DNA of 64,000 nt from Methylopila jiangsuensis (GCF_027922305.1 NZ_BSFK01000005.1:372001-436000); one strand, 5' to 3'; positions 8,686 through 18,691 are shown, counted from the stretch's first letter. The notes: generated from the letters alone by a model not told the origin. Program-made: numbers and translations.

Positions 8686-9018
8686 ATGACGACCGCGAAT
8701 TTCGAAGACGTGCAGAAGCTCAGCAAGGAAAACGTCGATCTCGCCCTCAAGAGCTTCGGCGCCGTGAGCAAGGGTTTCCAGGCCATCGCCGTGGAAGTCG
8801 CCGACTACTCGAAGAAGTCCTTCGAGGATGGCGCGGCCCATCTCGAGAAGCTGTTCGGCGTGAAGACCCTCGACAAGGCGCTCGAAGTGCAGTCGGCCTA
8901 CGCCAAGTCGGCCTATGAGGCCTATGTGGCCAAGGCGACCAAGATCGGCGAACTCTACGCGGATCTGGCCAAGGAAAGCTACAAGCCGATCGAGACCGCT
9001 CTCGCCAAGGCCAAGTAA
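8686..9018 (+). CDS. Phasin family protein
   Basis: This 110-residue, nearly all-helical, lysine/alanine-rich protein fits the phasin family: FEDVQKLSKENVDLALKSFG, then KGFQAIAVEVADYSKKSFED and a coiled-coil-like second half (EVQSAYAKSAYEAYVAKATK). Phasins coat polyhydroxyalkanoate granules and control their number and size. The start at 8686 is fixed by AGGAG eight bases upstream. It is monocistronic, with a promoter and a terminator of its own. No PHA synthase is in the window. Confidence 0.92.
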   Translation: MTTANFEDVQKLSKENVDLALKSFGAVSKGFQAIAVEVADYSKKSFEDGAAHLEKLFGVKTLDKALEVQSAYAKSAYEAYVAKATKIGELYADLAKESYKPIETALAKAK

Positions 9019-9068
9019 TTCCGAAATTTTCTGCCGGCGCCGGTGTGCGGCGCCGCGATGAGCTCTCA

Positions 9069-9108
9069 AGGGTCCGTTTCGGCGCGCGTCGCCGGACGGG
9101 CCCTTTTT
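9069..9108 (+). terminator. Rho-independent terminator of the phasin gene
   Basis: An eight-base-pair stem (AGGGTCCG with CGGGCCCT, one G-T pair) runs directly into a T5 run (9104-9108). The remaining 200 bases to clpS hold only a short C/G hairpin near 9217-9232. Confidence 0.75.
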
Positions 9109-9320
9109 CGTGTTTCGGGCCGGTTTTTCCGCTCGTGACGCCATGTGGTCCGACGGCCTTTTTTTATCACGCCAAGCGCTTACCTGTGACTGCGGACGGT
9201 CGTGGCGCTCTGGCGCCCCCGGAAAACCGGGGCTAGGATCGTGCGAAGCGGCTCGCGTGCGCCGCAGAAGGCGCCGCCAGTCGAGGGAATGATCCGGGTC
9301 AGGAGGACCGACCGGGAACT

Positions 9321-9710
9321 ATGAAGGACGGCGCGTTTTCAATCGGCGGCCGCGACGCGGCGCTTGCGGCTTCCATCCGCCCGGCCACGGCGGGTCCTCG
9401 TCGGGACGACGGCGGCCCCGGAACGGCGGTGGTCACGCGCACGCGCCCCAAGGTGAAGCGGCCGAGCCTCTACCGTGTTCTCATACTGAACGATGATTAC
9501 ACTCCCATGGAGTTCGTCGTTCATGTGCTCGAGCAGTTTTTCCAGAAGGACCGTGAAGCGGCGACGATGATCATGTTGCACGTCCACAATCACGGCGCGG
9601 GGGAATGCGGGATTTATACTTACGAGGTGGCTGAGACCAAGGTCACGCAGGTGATGGATTTTGCGCGCAAGCACCAGCATCCGTTGCAATGCGTCATGGA
9701 AAAGAAGTGA
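9321..9710 (+). CDS. clpS: ATP-dependent Clp protease adaptor ClpS
   Basis: ClpS binds N-end-rule substrates and hands them to ClpAP. The 129-residue protein has a disordered N-terminal extension (about 45 residues) and then the core: [20 protein letters not shown] (51-70), in which the NDDYTPMEF stretch forms the N-degron pocket, and [16 protein letters not shown] for ClpA N-domain contact. It ends nine bases before clpA. AGGAGG at 9301 is 14 bases from the ATG, unusually far, so the exact start is a little uncertain. Confidence 0.95.
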   Translation: MKDGAFSIGGRDAALAASIRPATAGPRRDDGGPGTAVVTRTRPKVKRPSLYRVLILNDDYTPMEFVVHVLEQFFQKDREAATMIMLHVHNHGAGECGIYTYEVAETKVTQVMDFARKHQHPLQCVMEKK

Positions 9711-9719
9711 GGTGATCCG

Positions 9720-12131
<2,412 letters not shown>

Positions 12132-13158
12132 GCGGGGCGGGCGCGCCGTCTGAACGCCGGCCCATGTCCGCGCTTGAACCGCGGGCATGGGAGCTTCGGC
12201 GCTTTCAAGCCTTGGCTTGGCGAAGGTGGCTGACGCCCTGCGAGAGCGTCAGACAAGGCCCGCGGCTCCGGCGCCGCCGCGTCGAGGGGCCGCTGATCGC
12301 CGCGCTCAAGGCGCCCCGCGCGGCGTCGTCTGGGCCGTCATGCGCATCGGAAGGGCTGCAGCTCTTCAAACTCTCGGCCGGCCGACGACGCGGCGCCATC
12401 CTCTGCCCGGAAAGAGATGGACAGGCGCGGCGAAACCGTCTCCGCGAAAACCGTCAGGAGACGCTCTGTCGCTGCGGGCCGCGGGGCAGCGACAGGGCGG
12501 CGTGTGGTTGCGCCTGCCGCGCGGGAACGCTGTCGTGCGGCTGCAAAACGTAAGGTCGTCGGGATGCGGCGATCCGGGTCTCGCCCTCGGCCGAAAGAAC
12601 GGTCGACCGCACGAGTGCTCGATCTGATCTTCAGATCGTGGACCGGTGTGCGGCGACCCCTTGGAAGCGATCTGGCCCTGATGTCCGCAGCGCTGCGTCC
12701 GCGCCCTCGGGCGCTCCTGGATAACAAGCGACATCGCTCGGCGCGCCGCCGCGTCATGGGCGCCATCCATGCCGGACCGGCCTGTGACGCGCCGTTCCAT
12801 TTCCACGCGAAGGCGACGCTGTCAGCGTCCGGCGTCAAGCGGCGGGCGCGAGGCGTCAGGCCTTTCGGCTCTCAGAACCGGTTTGGAATTTGAACCAAGC
12901 CGTCATGCCCGTGCTTGGTCATCGGGCATCTTGCGTGTCTGCGGTTAACCCCGTTTGGCGTGTTTCCAGCGCTTCGCCCCGCCTCCGCTTCGCGTCCAGG
13001 CGCTCCTTCCGCCAGCCGCGCAGCTTGTGGAGATGGGGGGCCTTGGGCGCGGGGCTTCGGGAGCGATCGAACTCAGGACTTTAGCGAGGCCTCGCGCGTC
13101 GTTGCGGTCGCCGGCAGGGGGGCTCCACAGCCTGAGCGCGGCCTTTGGGCGGCGGCGC
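12132..13158 (+). other. 1-kb stretch with no supported gene
   Basis: Six-frame reading gives only arginine/proline-rich frames typical of non-coding GC-rich DNA, none with a family motif plus a ribosome binding site. A perfect eight-base-pair inverted repeat (CGATCTGA / TCAGATCG) lies at 12620-12638 and a copy of the window's palindromic repeat lies at 12902-12930. On the minus strand around 12950-13060 there is a start-less, protein-like stretch (HKLRGWRKERLDAKRRRGEA) that could be a gene remnant. Confidence 0.5.
12902..12930. repeat. Palindromic intergenic repeat, copy 1 (degenerate)
   Basis: GTCATGCCCG and CGGGCATC flank an 11-base centre. It shares its arms with the elements at 54778 and 60162. 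The stem here is seven to eight base pairs, shorter than in the other copies. Confidence 0.55.
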
Positions 13159-13527
13159 TCAGCTTCGCGGCCGGATGTCCGTCGGAGGGGCCAGCTCGTA
13201 GATGCCGCGCGCCGCTTTGACGGCGATGGCGGAGGTGACGGGGCGGACGTGGGTGAGCTCCCATGAGAGCCATCCGTCCTCGAAAGAGCTGGCGCAGGCG
13301 GCGGCCATGTCTTCCGGCATGAACGGACGAACGACCGCGACCCGCGCAAGCGCGACGACGCGCCCCGCGTCGTCTTCGTCGCCGTCCTGCCGGAGGAACA
13401 CCTTGTTCTCGACGATAAGCACGTCCTCATCGGGATGCAGTTCGGGCTTCCAGCGCCGCACCTCCAGCGTTTTCAGGCCCGACGCGATCCAGCTCCCGCC
13501 CGGAGCGACGATTGACAGCGCTTTCAC
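13159..13527 (-). CDS. ASCH domain protein
   Basis: The 122-residue protein opens with KALSIVAPGGSWIASGLKTLEVRRW, the ASCH signature (a PUA-like beta-barrel with the GxKxxExR-type motif), followed by acidic and beta-strand segments (DEDVLIVENKVFL, GRVVALARVAVVRPF). ASCH domains are proposed RNA-binding or nuclease-like domains; a few members hydrolyse N4-acetylcytidine. The GTG start at 13527 is chosen because GGGG lies five bases upstream; the ATG at 13584 has no such site. It stands alone between two gene-poor stretches. The substrate is unknown. Confidence 0.75.
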   Translation of the reverse strand: MKALSIVAPGGSWIASGLKTLEVRRWKPELHPDEDVLIVENKVFLRQDGDEDDAGRVVALARVAVVRPFMPEDMAAACASSFEDGWLSWELTHVRPVTSAIAVKAARGIYELAPPTDIRPRS

Positions 13528-13727
13528 GAGATCCCCTTTTTCCTGTAGGCCCGCTCTGCCGTCGGGAGATGATCGGGCGGCCATGACTTCCGGCGCATGG
13601 CGTGGCTGAGATCGAAAGCCCCGAGGCCCCGCGCCCGGTTATCACATCGGCGCAGGCGTGCGCAGCGCTCCTCCCGCGCGCGCTGGATCTCCAAGGCAGG
13701 GGTCGGCGCCGCGCGCCCAAAAACGGG

Positions 13728-13762
13728 AAACGCCTCCACCGGTGTGAGCCGGGGAGGCGTTT
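13728..13762. terminator. Possible bidirectional terminator hairpin
   Basis: A perfect ten-base-pair stem with three A residues at the 5' arm and three T residues ending the 3' arm. This is the usual shape of a bidirectional terminator, although no gene directly abuts it. Confidence 0.45.
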
Positions 13763-13874
13763 CGTGTCGAACACGCAGGTTCATAGGTGTGAGGGCCGGC
13801 CCATCAGGGCGATCGGCTGCGTAGAACCTGTCGAGCTTTCGATCTGCTCTTCATCGGCGTATCGTCTTCCCGAT

Positions 13875-13918
13875 CGCATCAAGACAGTCTGCTCCGATCT
13901 GCAGATGGTCTTGATGCG
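13875..13918. repeat. Perfect 11-bp inverted repeat
   Basis: CGCATCAAGAC and its exact reverse complement flank a 22-base centre that itself contains the palindrome ATCTGCAGAT. It could be an operator dyad or an RNA hairpin. Confidence 0.55.
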
Positions 13919-14210
13919 CTACGAAATCGCATGCGCCGTCAAATCAGATAAATTGTCTTTGTCTCCACGCAAAAGCGCTCCGGATGCGCTTCAGTGTGGT
14001 GTGTCTACACGCTTCGGCGGAGTCATTTTCTTAAACCTCCATGCCCGTTGTTGACGATTGAAGTCTGCTCGCCTTGGGATGGATCGTCAAGAGGCGATCG
14101 TCGATGCGATGACGACTATGTGACGACGCGCCAGGCGCGCGCTTTGCGCAAAGGATAAAGGATTGCGCCGCTAGTATGCCGCCCGCTTGGGGGAGCGGGA
14201 GGGGCGCATC

Positions 14211-15344
14211 ATGGAGCCGAACACACACAAGGCGTTCACGTCCGGCATGCTGTTGCCGGAGCTGGTGTCCGTGCGCGGGCTCGCCGCGCTGTGGATCCTG
14301 TTCGCTCACACCACGGTGATGGTGCTGCCGCACGCCTATCCTCACGCGATCGAATACAGCCGCATCGTCGTCGATCTGTTCTTCATCCTCAGCGGTTTCG
14401 TGCTGGCCCACATGTACGATCCGGCCTGGAAGGAGGGCCGGTTCCGCTACGCGCCGTTCCTGATCCGCCGCCTCGCGCGGCTGTGGCCGCTGCATCTCGC
14501 CACCACGCTCGGCGCCGCCGGCCTGCTGCTCGGCGCCCGGATGATCGGTCGCGATCTGGACGTGCCGCACACCTTCGGCAACTTCCTGCTGACCAATGGT
14601 CTGCTGCACTCGGTCTGGCTGACGGACGGGCTGGTGTGGAACTGGCCGTCCTGGTCGGTCAGCGCCGAGTGGATCGCCTATATGATGATCCCGCTCTATT
14701 TTCTGGCGGCCGACCGGGTGCGCGGCACCGCGACGCGCATCGTGGTGTCGCTGGCGCTGTTCGCCGTCGCGTCCTTCGCCTCCCACGCGTTTCTCGACGA
14801 GAACCTCGTCTCGCTCACCTTCGACGGCGGCGCGGCGCGCCTCGTGCCGTCCTTCTTCGCCGGCATCCTGCTGCGGCGCATCTTCGACGACGTGCCGGCG
14901 CTGAGCGCCATGACGCGGCCGGTCTACGCCCTGACCCTCGCGGGGCCGATCGCCGTCTGCTGCGCGCTCGTGGCTCTGAACGCGCCCTACGACGCGCTGT
15001 GGCCGCCGATGCTGGTGCTGGTGGTGGGCCTCGCCGCGCGCGCCACCTGGAGCGCGCCGGGGTTGCTGCGCCGCCCGACGCTGATCTGGCTCGGGGACCT
15101 GTCCTATTCGATCTACATGACCCACGGACTGGTCATCATGACCCTGTTCAAGTTCGCCAACTGGTCCGGTTTTTCGGCGACGCTCAGTGGCCGGCTGGTC
15201 ACCGGCGTTGCGGTCGTCGTGGCGACGTTGCTCGTCTCCATGGCGACCTACGCCTGGATCGAGAAGCCCGGAAGGGGCCTGTTCATGAACGGGGTGGAGG
15301 CGCTGCAGCGCGCTGTGGCGCGCTCGAGGCGGGCGGTCGGCTGA
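14211..15344 (+). CDS. Acyltransferase 3 family membrane protein (OafA/YrhL type)
   Basis: A 377-residue integral membrane protein with about ten hydrophobic segments. Diagnostic segments are the N-terminal SVRGLAALWILFAHTTVM (R and H are conserved in the family), VVDLFFILSGFVLAHMY and IRRLARLWPLHL, with LGDLSYSIYMTHGL near the C-terminus. The family transfers acetyl or other acyl groups from the cytosolic donor to sugars of exopolysaccharide, O-antigen or peptidoglycan. No polysaccharide genes are nearby, so the acceptor is unknown. The start at 14211 follows GGAGGGG; an ATG at 14187 lies before that site. Confidence 0.9.
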   Translation: MEPNTHKAFTSGMLLPELVSVRGLAALWILFAHTTVMVLPHAYPHAIEYSRIVVDLFFILSGFVLAHMYDPAWKEGRFRYAPFLIRRLARLWPLHLATTLGAAGLLLGARMIGRDLDVPHTFGNFLLTNGLLHSVWLTDGLVWNWPSWSVSAEWIAYMMIPLYFLAADRVRGTATRIVVSLALFAVASFASHAFLDENLVSLTFDGGAARLVPSFFAGILLRRIFDDVPALSAMTRPVYALTLAGPIAVCCALVALNAPYDALWPPMLVLVVGLAARATWSAPGLLRRPTLIWLGDLSYSIYMTHGLVIMTLFKFANWSGFSATLSGRLVTGVAVVVATLLVSMATYAWIEKPGRGLFMNGVEALQRAVARSRRAVG

Positions 15345-15360
15345 TCGGTCGCCGCCCGAA

Positions 15361-15392
15361 GGCATGGAGCGCGGCGCCAGGCGCTCCATGCC
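15361..15392. terminator. Hairpin between convergent genes
   Basis: A perfect 12-base-pair stem (GGCATGGAGCGC / GCGCTCCATGCC) with an eight-base loop separates the convergent acyltransferase and cytochrome genes. There is no T-run on either side, so termination is plausible but not certain. Confidence 0.5.
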
Positions 15393-15409
15393 GGAAAGCC
15401 TGAGCGAGA

Positions 15410-15988
15410 TTACTCGCTGGGCTTGCAGTTTTCGGGCGCGTCCGCGCCGGGCTTCGGAACCTCGGCCTTGGCGTCGTAGACCTTGAACTTGCCCTTCAGG
15501 TCGTCCGTCAGCCACTCGCCGGCGTCCGCCGGGTCGTCCTTGTAGAGGTGGCGGACCCAGGCCATGGCGAGCAGCATCTCGTCCACGTTGAGCGCGCCGT
15601 ACATCGGGCCCATCTGGCCGGTGGCGCCGCCGAAGATGATCTCGAAGAAGCCCTTGTCCGTCGCGCCCTGGGGATAGGTCCAGTAGCTGTCGTTGAGGCC
15701 CGGCCCGAGCTTGCCTTCGGCCTTCTGGCCGTGACAGCCGGAACACATGGCGAGGTAGAGCTCCTGGCCTTTGGCCAGACAGTTCTTGTCCTCGTTGTAG
15801 GGGTTCACGCCGGTCTGCAGAAATTTCTTGAACGCTTCGGTGTCCTTGCCCTCGTCGCCGGCGTCCTCGAGGTTCAGCACTTCGCCGGTGATGGCGTTGT
15901 TGAAGGTTATCTCGGCGTGAGCGGCCATGCCGCCGGTCGCCAGCATGATGGCGGCCAGAGCGGCCTTGGTCATAAGACCCTTGCTCAT
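15410..15988 (-). CDS. Cytochrome c-L-type periplasmic cytochrome (methanol dehydrogenase electron acceptor)
   Basis: The 192-residue protein has a signal peptide (cleavage after about residue 25, AHA-E) and one haem site, CSGCH, at 82-86. Its surroundings match MxaG/cytochrome c-L closely: TGEVLNLEDAGDEGKDT in the N-terminal part, then EGKLGPGLNDSYWTYP, GGATGQMGPMYGAL and DEMLLAMAWVRHLY. In methylotrophs this protein accepts electrons from PQQ-dependent methanol dehydrogenase and passes them to a class I cytochrome c. No mxaF, xoxF, mxaJ or other methanol-oxidation gene is in the window, so it is a solitary copy. A strong ribosome binding site is not evident, and a long A/T-rich region lies upstream. 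Confidence 0.88.
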   Translation of the reverse strand: MSKGLMTKAALAAIMLATGGMAAHAEITFNNAITGEVLNLEDAGDEGKDTEAFKKFLQTGVNPYNEDKNCLAKGQELYLAMCSGCHGQKAEGKLGPGLNDSYWTYPQGATDKGFFEIIFGGATGQMGPMYGALNVDEMLLAMAWVRHLYKDDPADAGEWLTDDLKGKFKVYDAKAEVPKPGADAPENCKPSE

Positions 15989-16107
15989 GCGTTTCTCCCA
16001 TATGTTGTTTGGCGCGCGACGGACGCGACGCCCGCCATGTCAGGAGGGCGACGCCGCAGCGCCATGGGCGGCGACATAAAGCAAGTCGAACAGGTTTGAA
16101 CGGTTCT

Positions 16108-16215
16108 GATGCTCAAGTTCTTGTTAGAATATTTTCACAAAATAATATTATTATGTATGTTTTGTAATGTCATATTGCGATAAGTTATTGATTATGCAGT
16201 ATGTGACGCATTTGT
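16108..16215 (-). promoter_or_regulatory. A/T-rich upstream region of the cytochrome c-L gene
   Basis: About 100 bases are strongly A/T-rich within a GC-rich chromosome, including the 12-base palindrome AATAATATTATT (16141-16152). It lies 120-230 bases upstream of the cytochrome start. This suggests an activator or nucleoid-protein-dependent control region, but no specific factor can be named. The rest of 15989-16399 shows no gene. Confidence 0.5.
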
Positions 16216-16399
16216 GAACACGGCGTGATCGCGTTATTTAGCCGCTAGTCTGAAGAGTTCGGCGCAACAGCGTCATTCTTACGAAATCAACCAGATCATC
16301 TTCAGATGTAGTCGAAAGATTGGGCGGATGACGCGCAGGCTGCGCGGCGATGGCGCGCCGTTCGCCGCGACAGGCCGCCGGGGCGCCGCGTCACAAAGC

Positions 16400-16431
16400 A
16401 AAAGGGCCAAAGCGGAGGCTTTGGCCCTTTT
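16400..16431 (-). terminator. Strong terminator of gstI
   Basis: A perfect 14-base-pair stem (AAAAGGGCCAAAGC / GCTTTGGCCCTTTT) with a four-base loop lies 31 bases beyond the gstI stop. The U-rich arm faces the gstI direction, and the symmetry would let it work both ways. Confidence 0.85.
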
Positions 16432-16461
16432 GATCCGGGTCTGCGTCGCAGGGCGCTGGCG

Positions 16462-16644
16462 TCACTTGCTCGCGCCCCGACGGCTCTCGTCCAGCGCCGC
16501 CTGATGGTACCAGGAGCCGCATTCCACCCGCGGAGGCTCCGGCGCCTGAATCCGAGGCTGTGCATTAAATCTGCCCATGCCAGCGCGTCCGCCGGCAGGA
16601 AAAGCCAAGACCTGCGCCGTTTGTTGATGTTCTGCATGTCTCAT
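16462..16644 (-). CDS. gstI: Glutamine synthetase translation inhibitor-like microprotein (GstI, DUF2735)
   Basis: This 60-residue protein has the two DUF2735 blocks: TAQVLAFPAGGRAGMGRFN and, near the end, VECGSWYHQAALDES. In Rhizobium leguminosarum the GstI microprotein is encoded upstream of glnII on the opposite strand and inhibits glnII translation; position and orientation are the same here. GGAGA lies eight bases before the ATG. The leader carries a perfect hairpin and the gene ends in a strong terminator, so it is an independent transcript. Functional transfer from Rhizobium is by homology and synteny; inhibition has to be shown in this organism. Confidence 0.85.
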   Translation of the reverse strand: MRHAEHQQTAQVLAFPAGGRAGMGRFNAQPRIQAPEPPRVECGSWYHQAALDESRRGASK

Positions 16645-16690
16645 CGTTCATGTCTCCAAGCCTGAGCTGCGCCTTCGCGCGGCCCGATGA

Positions 16691-16710
16691 CATCACCCGA
16701 ACAGGTGATG
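16691..16710 (-). promoter_or_regulatory. Hairpin in the gstI leader
   Basis: CATCACC and GGTGATG form a perfect seven-base-pair stem with a six-base loop, about 35-45 bases upstream of the gstI ribosome binding site. It would form in the transcript or act as a DNA dyad. Its role is unknown. Confidence 0.45.
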
Positions 16711-16762
16711 CCTGATTTATGTACATTGAATGCATGCTTCGTCCAGTGGGAGAGTAAAATTT

Positions 16763-16810
16763 CAGCACCGAATAGTTTGCGTCATTTGACGCCAACTTAG
16801 GTCAGTGCTG
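16763..16810. promoter_or_regulatory. Nested palindromes in the gstI-glnII divergent region
   Basis: The outer arms CAGCAC (16763-16768) and GTGCTG (16805-16810) surround the perfect 14-base palindrome GCGTCATTTGACGC (16779-16792), centred within one base of each other. A GCACC half-site overlaps the outer arm, as in NtrC operators, but the matching second half-site is poor. This is a candidate shared operator for gstI and glnII. Confidence 0.4.
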
Positions 16811-17026
16811 CATGCCTTCGGTGAACGCGGCGTCATGCCTATAAAATGGTCATGGCGGTTCGGTTTTTCAAATCGGGCGGGCGCGCAGGCCGCCTCGTCG
16901 AGCGATCCTTGAGGGGAGGCTCAGCTTCGGCGGGCCGTGAAAGGCCGCGAATTTTCGCGGCCGATCAGGCAGTTCCCGGCTGCGGCCGACGCCCGGCGGC
17001 GGGTCTTCGACCAGGTCGATCTGAAG

Positions 17027-17043
17027 TTGGCACGGGAGATGCT
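17027..17043 (+). promoter_or_regulatory. Sigma-54 promoter of glnII
   Basis: TTGGCACG followed by GGAGATGCT gives the -24 GG and -12 GC elements with exactly ten bases between them. It lies 95 bases before the glnII start, implying a leader of about 85 bases. glnII genes of rhizobia are classically driven by RpoN and NtrC, so this element predicts nitrogen control. Confidence 0.85.
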
Positions 17044-17137
17044 TAAGGACTGGCGAACGCAGCGGGGGGGCTCGCCGTCGGCTGCGGATGATCCGCGCTC
17101 CGCGCGCACGGCCTGATCACCGTCGAGGGATTTGGAA

Positions 17138-18175
17138 ATGACGAAGTACAAGCTCGAGTACATCTGGTTGGATGGTTACACCCCGGTTCCGAATCTGCGT
17201 GGCAAGACGCAGATCAAGGAGTTCGAGTCCTTCCCCACGCTCGAGCAGCTGCCCCTGTGGGGCTTCGACGGCTCCTCCACCATGCAGGCCGAGGGCCGCA
17301 GCTCCGACTGCGTGCTGAAGCCCGTCGCGGTCTATCCGGACCCCGCCCGCACCAATGGCGCGCTGGTCATGTGCGAAGTGATGATGCCGGACGGCGTCAC
17401 CCCGCATTCCACCAACGCCCGCGCGACCATTCTGGACGATGACGGCGCCTGGTTCGGTTTCGAGCAGGAGTATTTCTTCTACAAGGATGGCCGTCCGCTC
17501 GGCTTCCCCGAGCACGGCTATCCGGCGCCGCAGGGCCCGTACTACACCGGCGTCGGCTTCAAGAACGTCGGCGACGTCGCCCGCGAGATCGTCGAGGAGC
17601 ATCTCGATCTCTGCCTCGAGGCCGGCATCAACCACGAGGGCATCAACGCGGAAGTCGCGAAGGGCCAGTGGGAGTTCCAGATCTTCGGCAAGGGCTCCAA
17701 GAAAGCCGCCGACGAGGTGTGGATGGCGCGCTACCTGCTGCTCCGTCTGACCGAGAAGTACGGCGTGGACATCGAGTTCCACTGCAAGCCGCTCGGCGAC
17801 ACCGACTGGAACGGTTCGGGCATGCACTGCAACTTCTCGACCAAGTTCATGCGCGAAGTGGGCGGCAAGGAGTATTTCGAGGCGCTGATGGCGCAGTTCG
17901 ACAAGAACCTCGACGACCACATCGCCGTCTACGGCCCGGACAACCACATGCGCCTCACCGGCAAGCATGAGACCGCGCCGTGGAACAAGTTCTCCTACGG
18001 CGTCGCCGACCGCGGCGCGTCGATCCGCGTGCCGCACTCCTTCGTCAAGAACGACTACAAGGGCTACCTTGAGGACCGCCGCCCGAACTCCCAGGGCGAC
18101 CCCTACGCCATCGCGTCCCAGGTGCTGAAGACCATCTCCGAAGTGCCGACCGAGAAGGCCGCCGCCGCGGCCTGA
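17138..18175 (+). CDS. glnII: Glutamine synthetase II (eukaryotic-type)
   Basis: It forms glutamine from glutamate, ammonia and ATP in the cytosol. The 345-residue length and sequence are those of GSII, not GSI: EYIWLDGYTPVPNLRGKT at the start, LPLWGFDGSSTMQAEGRSSD, FGFEQEYFF, WEFQIF and NGSGMHCNFSTKF. GSII has no adenylylation site, so control is at transcription and translation. The ATG at 17138 follows GAGGGA; a TTG two codons earlier is less likely. It is preceded by a sigma-54 promoter and by gstI on the opposite strand, and followed by a terminator. It is the second glutamine synthetase in the block, convergent with glnA. Confidence 0.97.
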   Translation: MTKYKLEYIWLDGYTPVPNLRGKTQIKEFESFPTLEQLPLWGFDGSSTMQAEGRSSDCVLKPVAVYPDPARTNGALVMCEVMMPDGVTPHSTNARATILDDDGAWFGFEQEYFFYKDGRPLGFPEHGYPAPQGPYYTGVGFKNVGDVAREIVEEHLDLCLEAGINHEGINAEVAKGQWEFQIFGKGSKKAADEVWMARYLLLRLTEKYGVDIEFHCKPLGDTDWNGSGMHCNFSTKFMREVGGKEYFEALMAQFDKNLDDHIAVYGPDNHMRLTGKHETAPWNKFSYGVADRGASIRVPHSFVKNDYKGYLEDRRPNSQGDPYAIASQVLKTISEVPTEKAAAAA

Positions 18176-18217
18176 TCGCTCCGCCTTACGCCCGCTCGCG
18201 CGGGCGACGGCCGACAG

Positions 18218-18248
18218 GGCCTCCGTCCGTTCCGGGCGGGGGCCTTTT
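18218..18248 (+). terminator. Terminator of glnII
   Basis: A 12-base-pair stem (GGCCTCCGTCCG with CGGGCGGGGGCC, two G-T pairs), a three-base loop and a T4 run lie 43 bases after the glnII stop. Confidence 0.85.
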
Positions 18249-18305
18249 CCGTTTTCATTCGGCGTTGGCGAGGCCGCGCCGCGTGAGGGCCTGCCGGCCG
18301 GAGCG

Positions 18306-18654
18306 TCAGCCCTGTTCGGCGGGACGGCGGTTCACGAGCCTGACGTCGTGCGCGTCGACGTCGCGGCCATAGGTCCTGCCGGGGCATGATGGAACCCGGC
18401 CGCCCGCGTCACCCGCCCGGTCCCCGCCCTTCATGCGTCGGAAGGACGAAGGCCGCGAACAGCGAGCCCGCCTCGTGGTCGATCATGGAAATCCCGTGAG
18501 GCGATCGCCCTCCAGCGCCGCCCAGACGCAGGGATAGGCGCGGATCATGCCCGCGACGGACGAGGGCTTGAGCTCCAGTCCAGTCGATCCGTTCGCGAGC
18601 GTGAGGACGTTCGCGCGCGTCGGCCGCCCGCGCGGGGCGGATCAGGGCGTCCAC
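18306..18654 (-). pseudogene. Decayed GNAT N-acetyltransferase
   Basis: Translation of the minus strand gives a coherent acetyltransferase only if the frame is changed several times. VDALIRPARAADA reads in one frame, ANVLTLANG through MIRAYPCVWAALEGDRLTGF in the next, then back to the first for SMIDHEAGSLFAAFVLPTHEGRG (the acetyl-CoA strand and loop), TRAAGFHH, and finally GRTYGRDVDAHDVRLVNRR in a third frame before a stop. Each piece sits in the right order for GNAT. This is a gene inactivated by frameshifts. It sits between the terminators of glnII and glnA. Confidence 0.75.
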
Positions 18655-18691
18655 GGTTTCGAACGCCTTTCGTGCGCGTCGCCGACGAACG

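Larger units (their letters stand above)
13528..14210 (+). other. 0.7-kb gene-free stretch with several inverted repeats
   Basis: No reading frame here looks like a protein. It holds a ten-base-pair hairpin (AAACGCCTCC at 13728-13737 with GGAGGCGTTT at 13753-13762) and a perfect 11-base inverted repeat (CGCATCAAGAC at 13875-13885 with GTCTTGATGCG at 13908-13918). The part from about 13830 to 14160 is more A/T-rich than flanking genes. A non-coding RNA or promoter region is possible. Confidence 0.5.

Noticed and set aside
12417-12893. 158-codon plus-strand frame after clpA
   Set aside because: Arg-rich with no family motif, no ribosome binding site and no plausible domain; typical of non-coding GC-rich DNA.
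13602-14054. 150-codon plus-strand frame over the inverted repeats
   Set aside because: No ribosome binding site, no homology signal; the frame crosses a terminator-like hairpin and the 11-base inverted repeat.
16937-17116. Small plus-strand frame ending DLKLAREMLKDWRTQR upstream of glnII
   Set aside because: It has no ribosome binding site at its GTG, and the protein-like part is exactly the sigma-54 promoter sequence (17027-17043), which explains the bases better.
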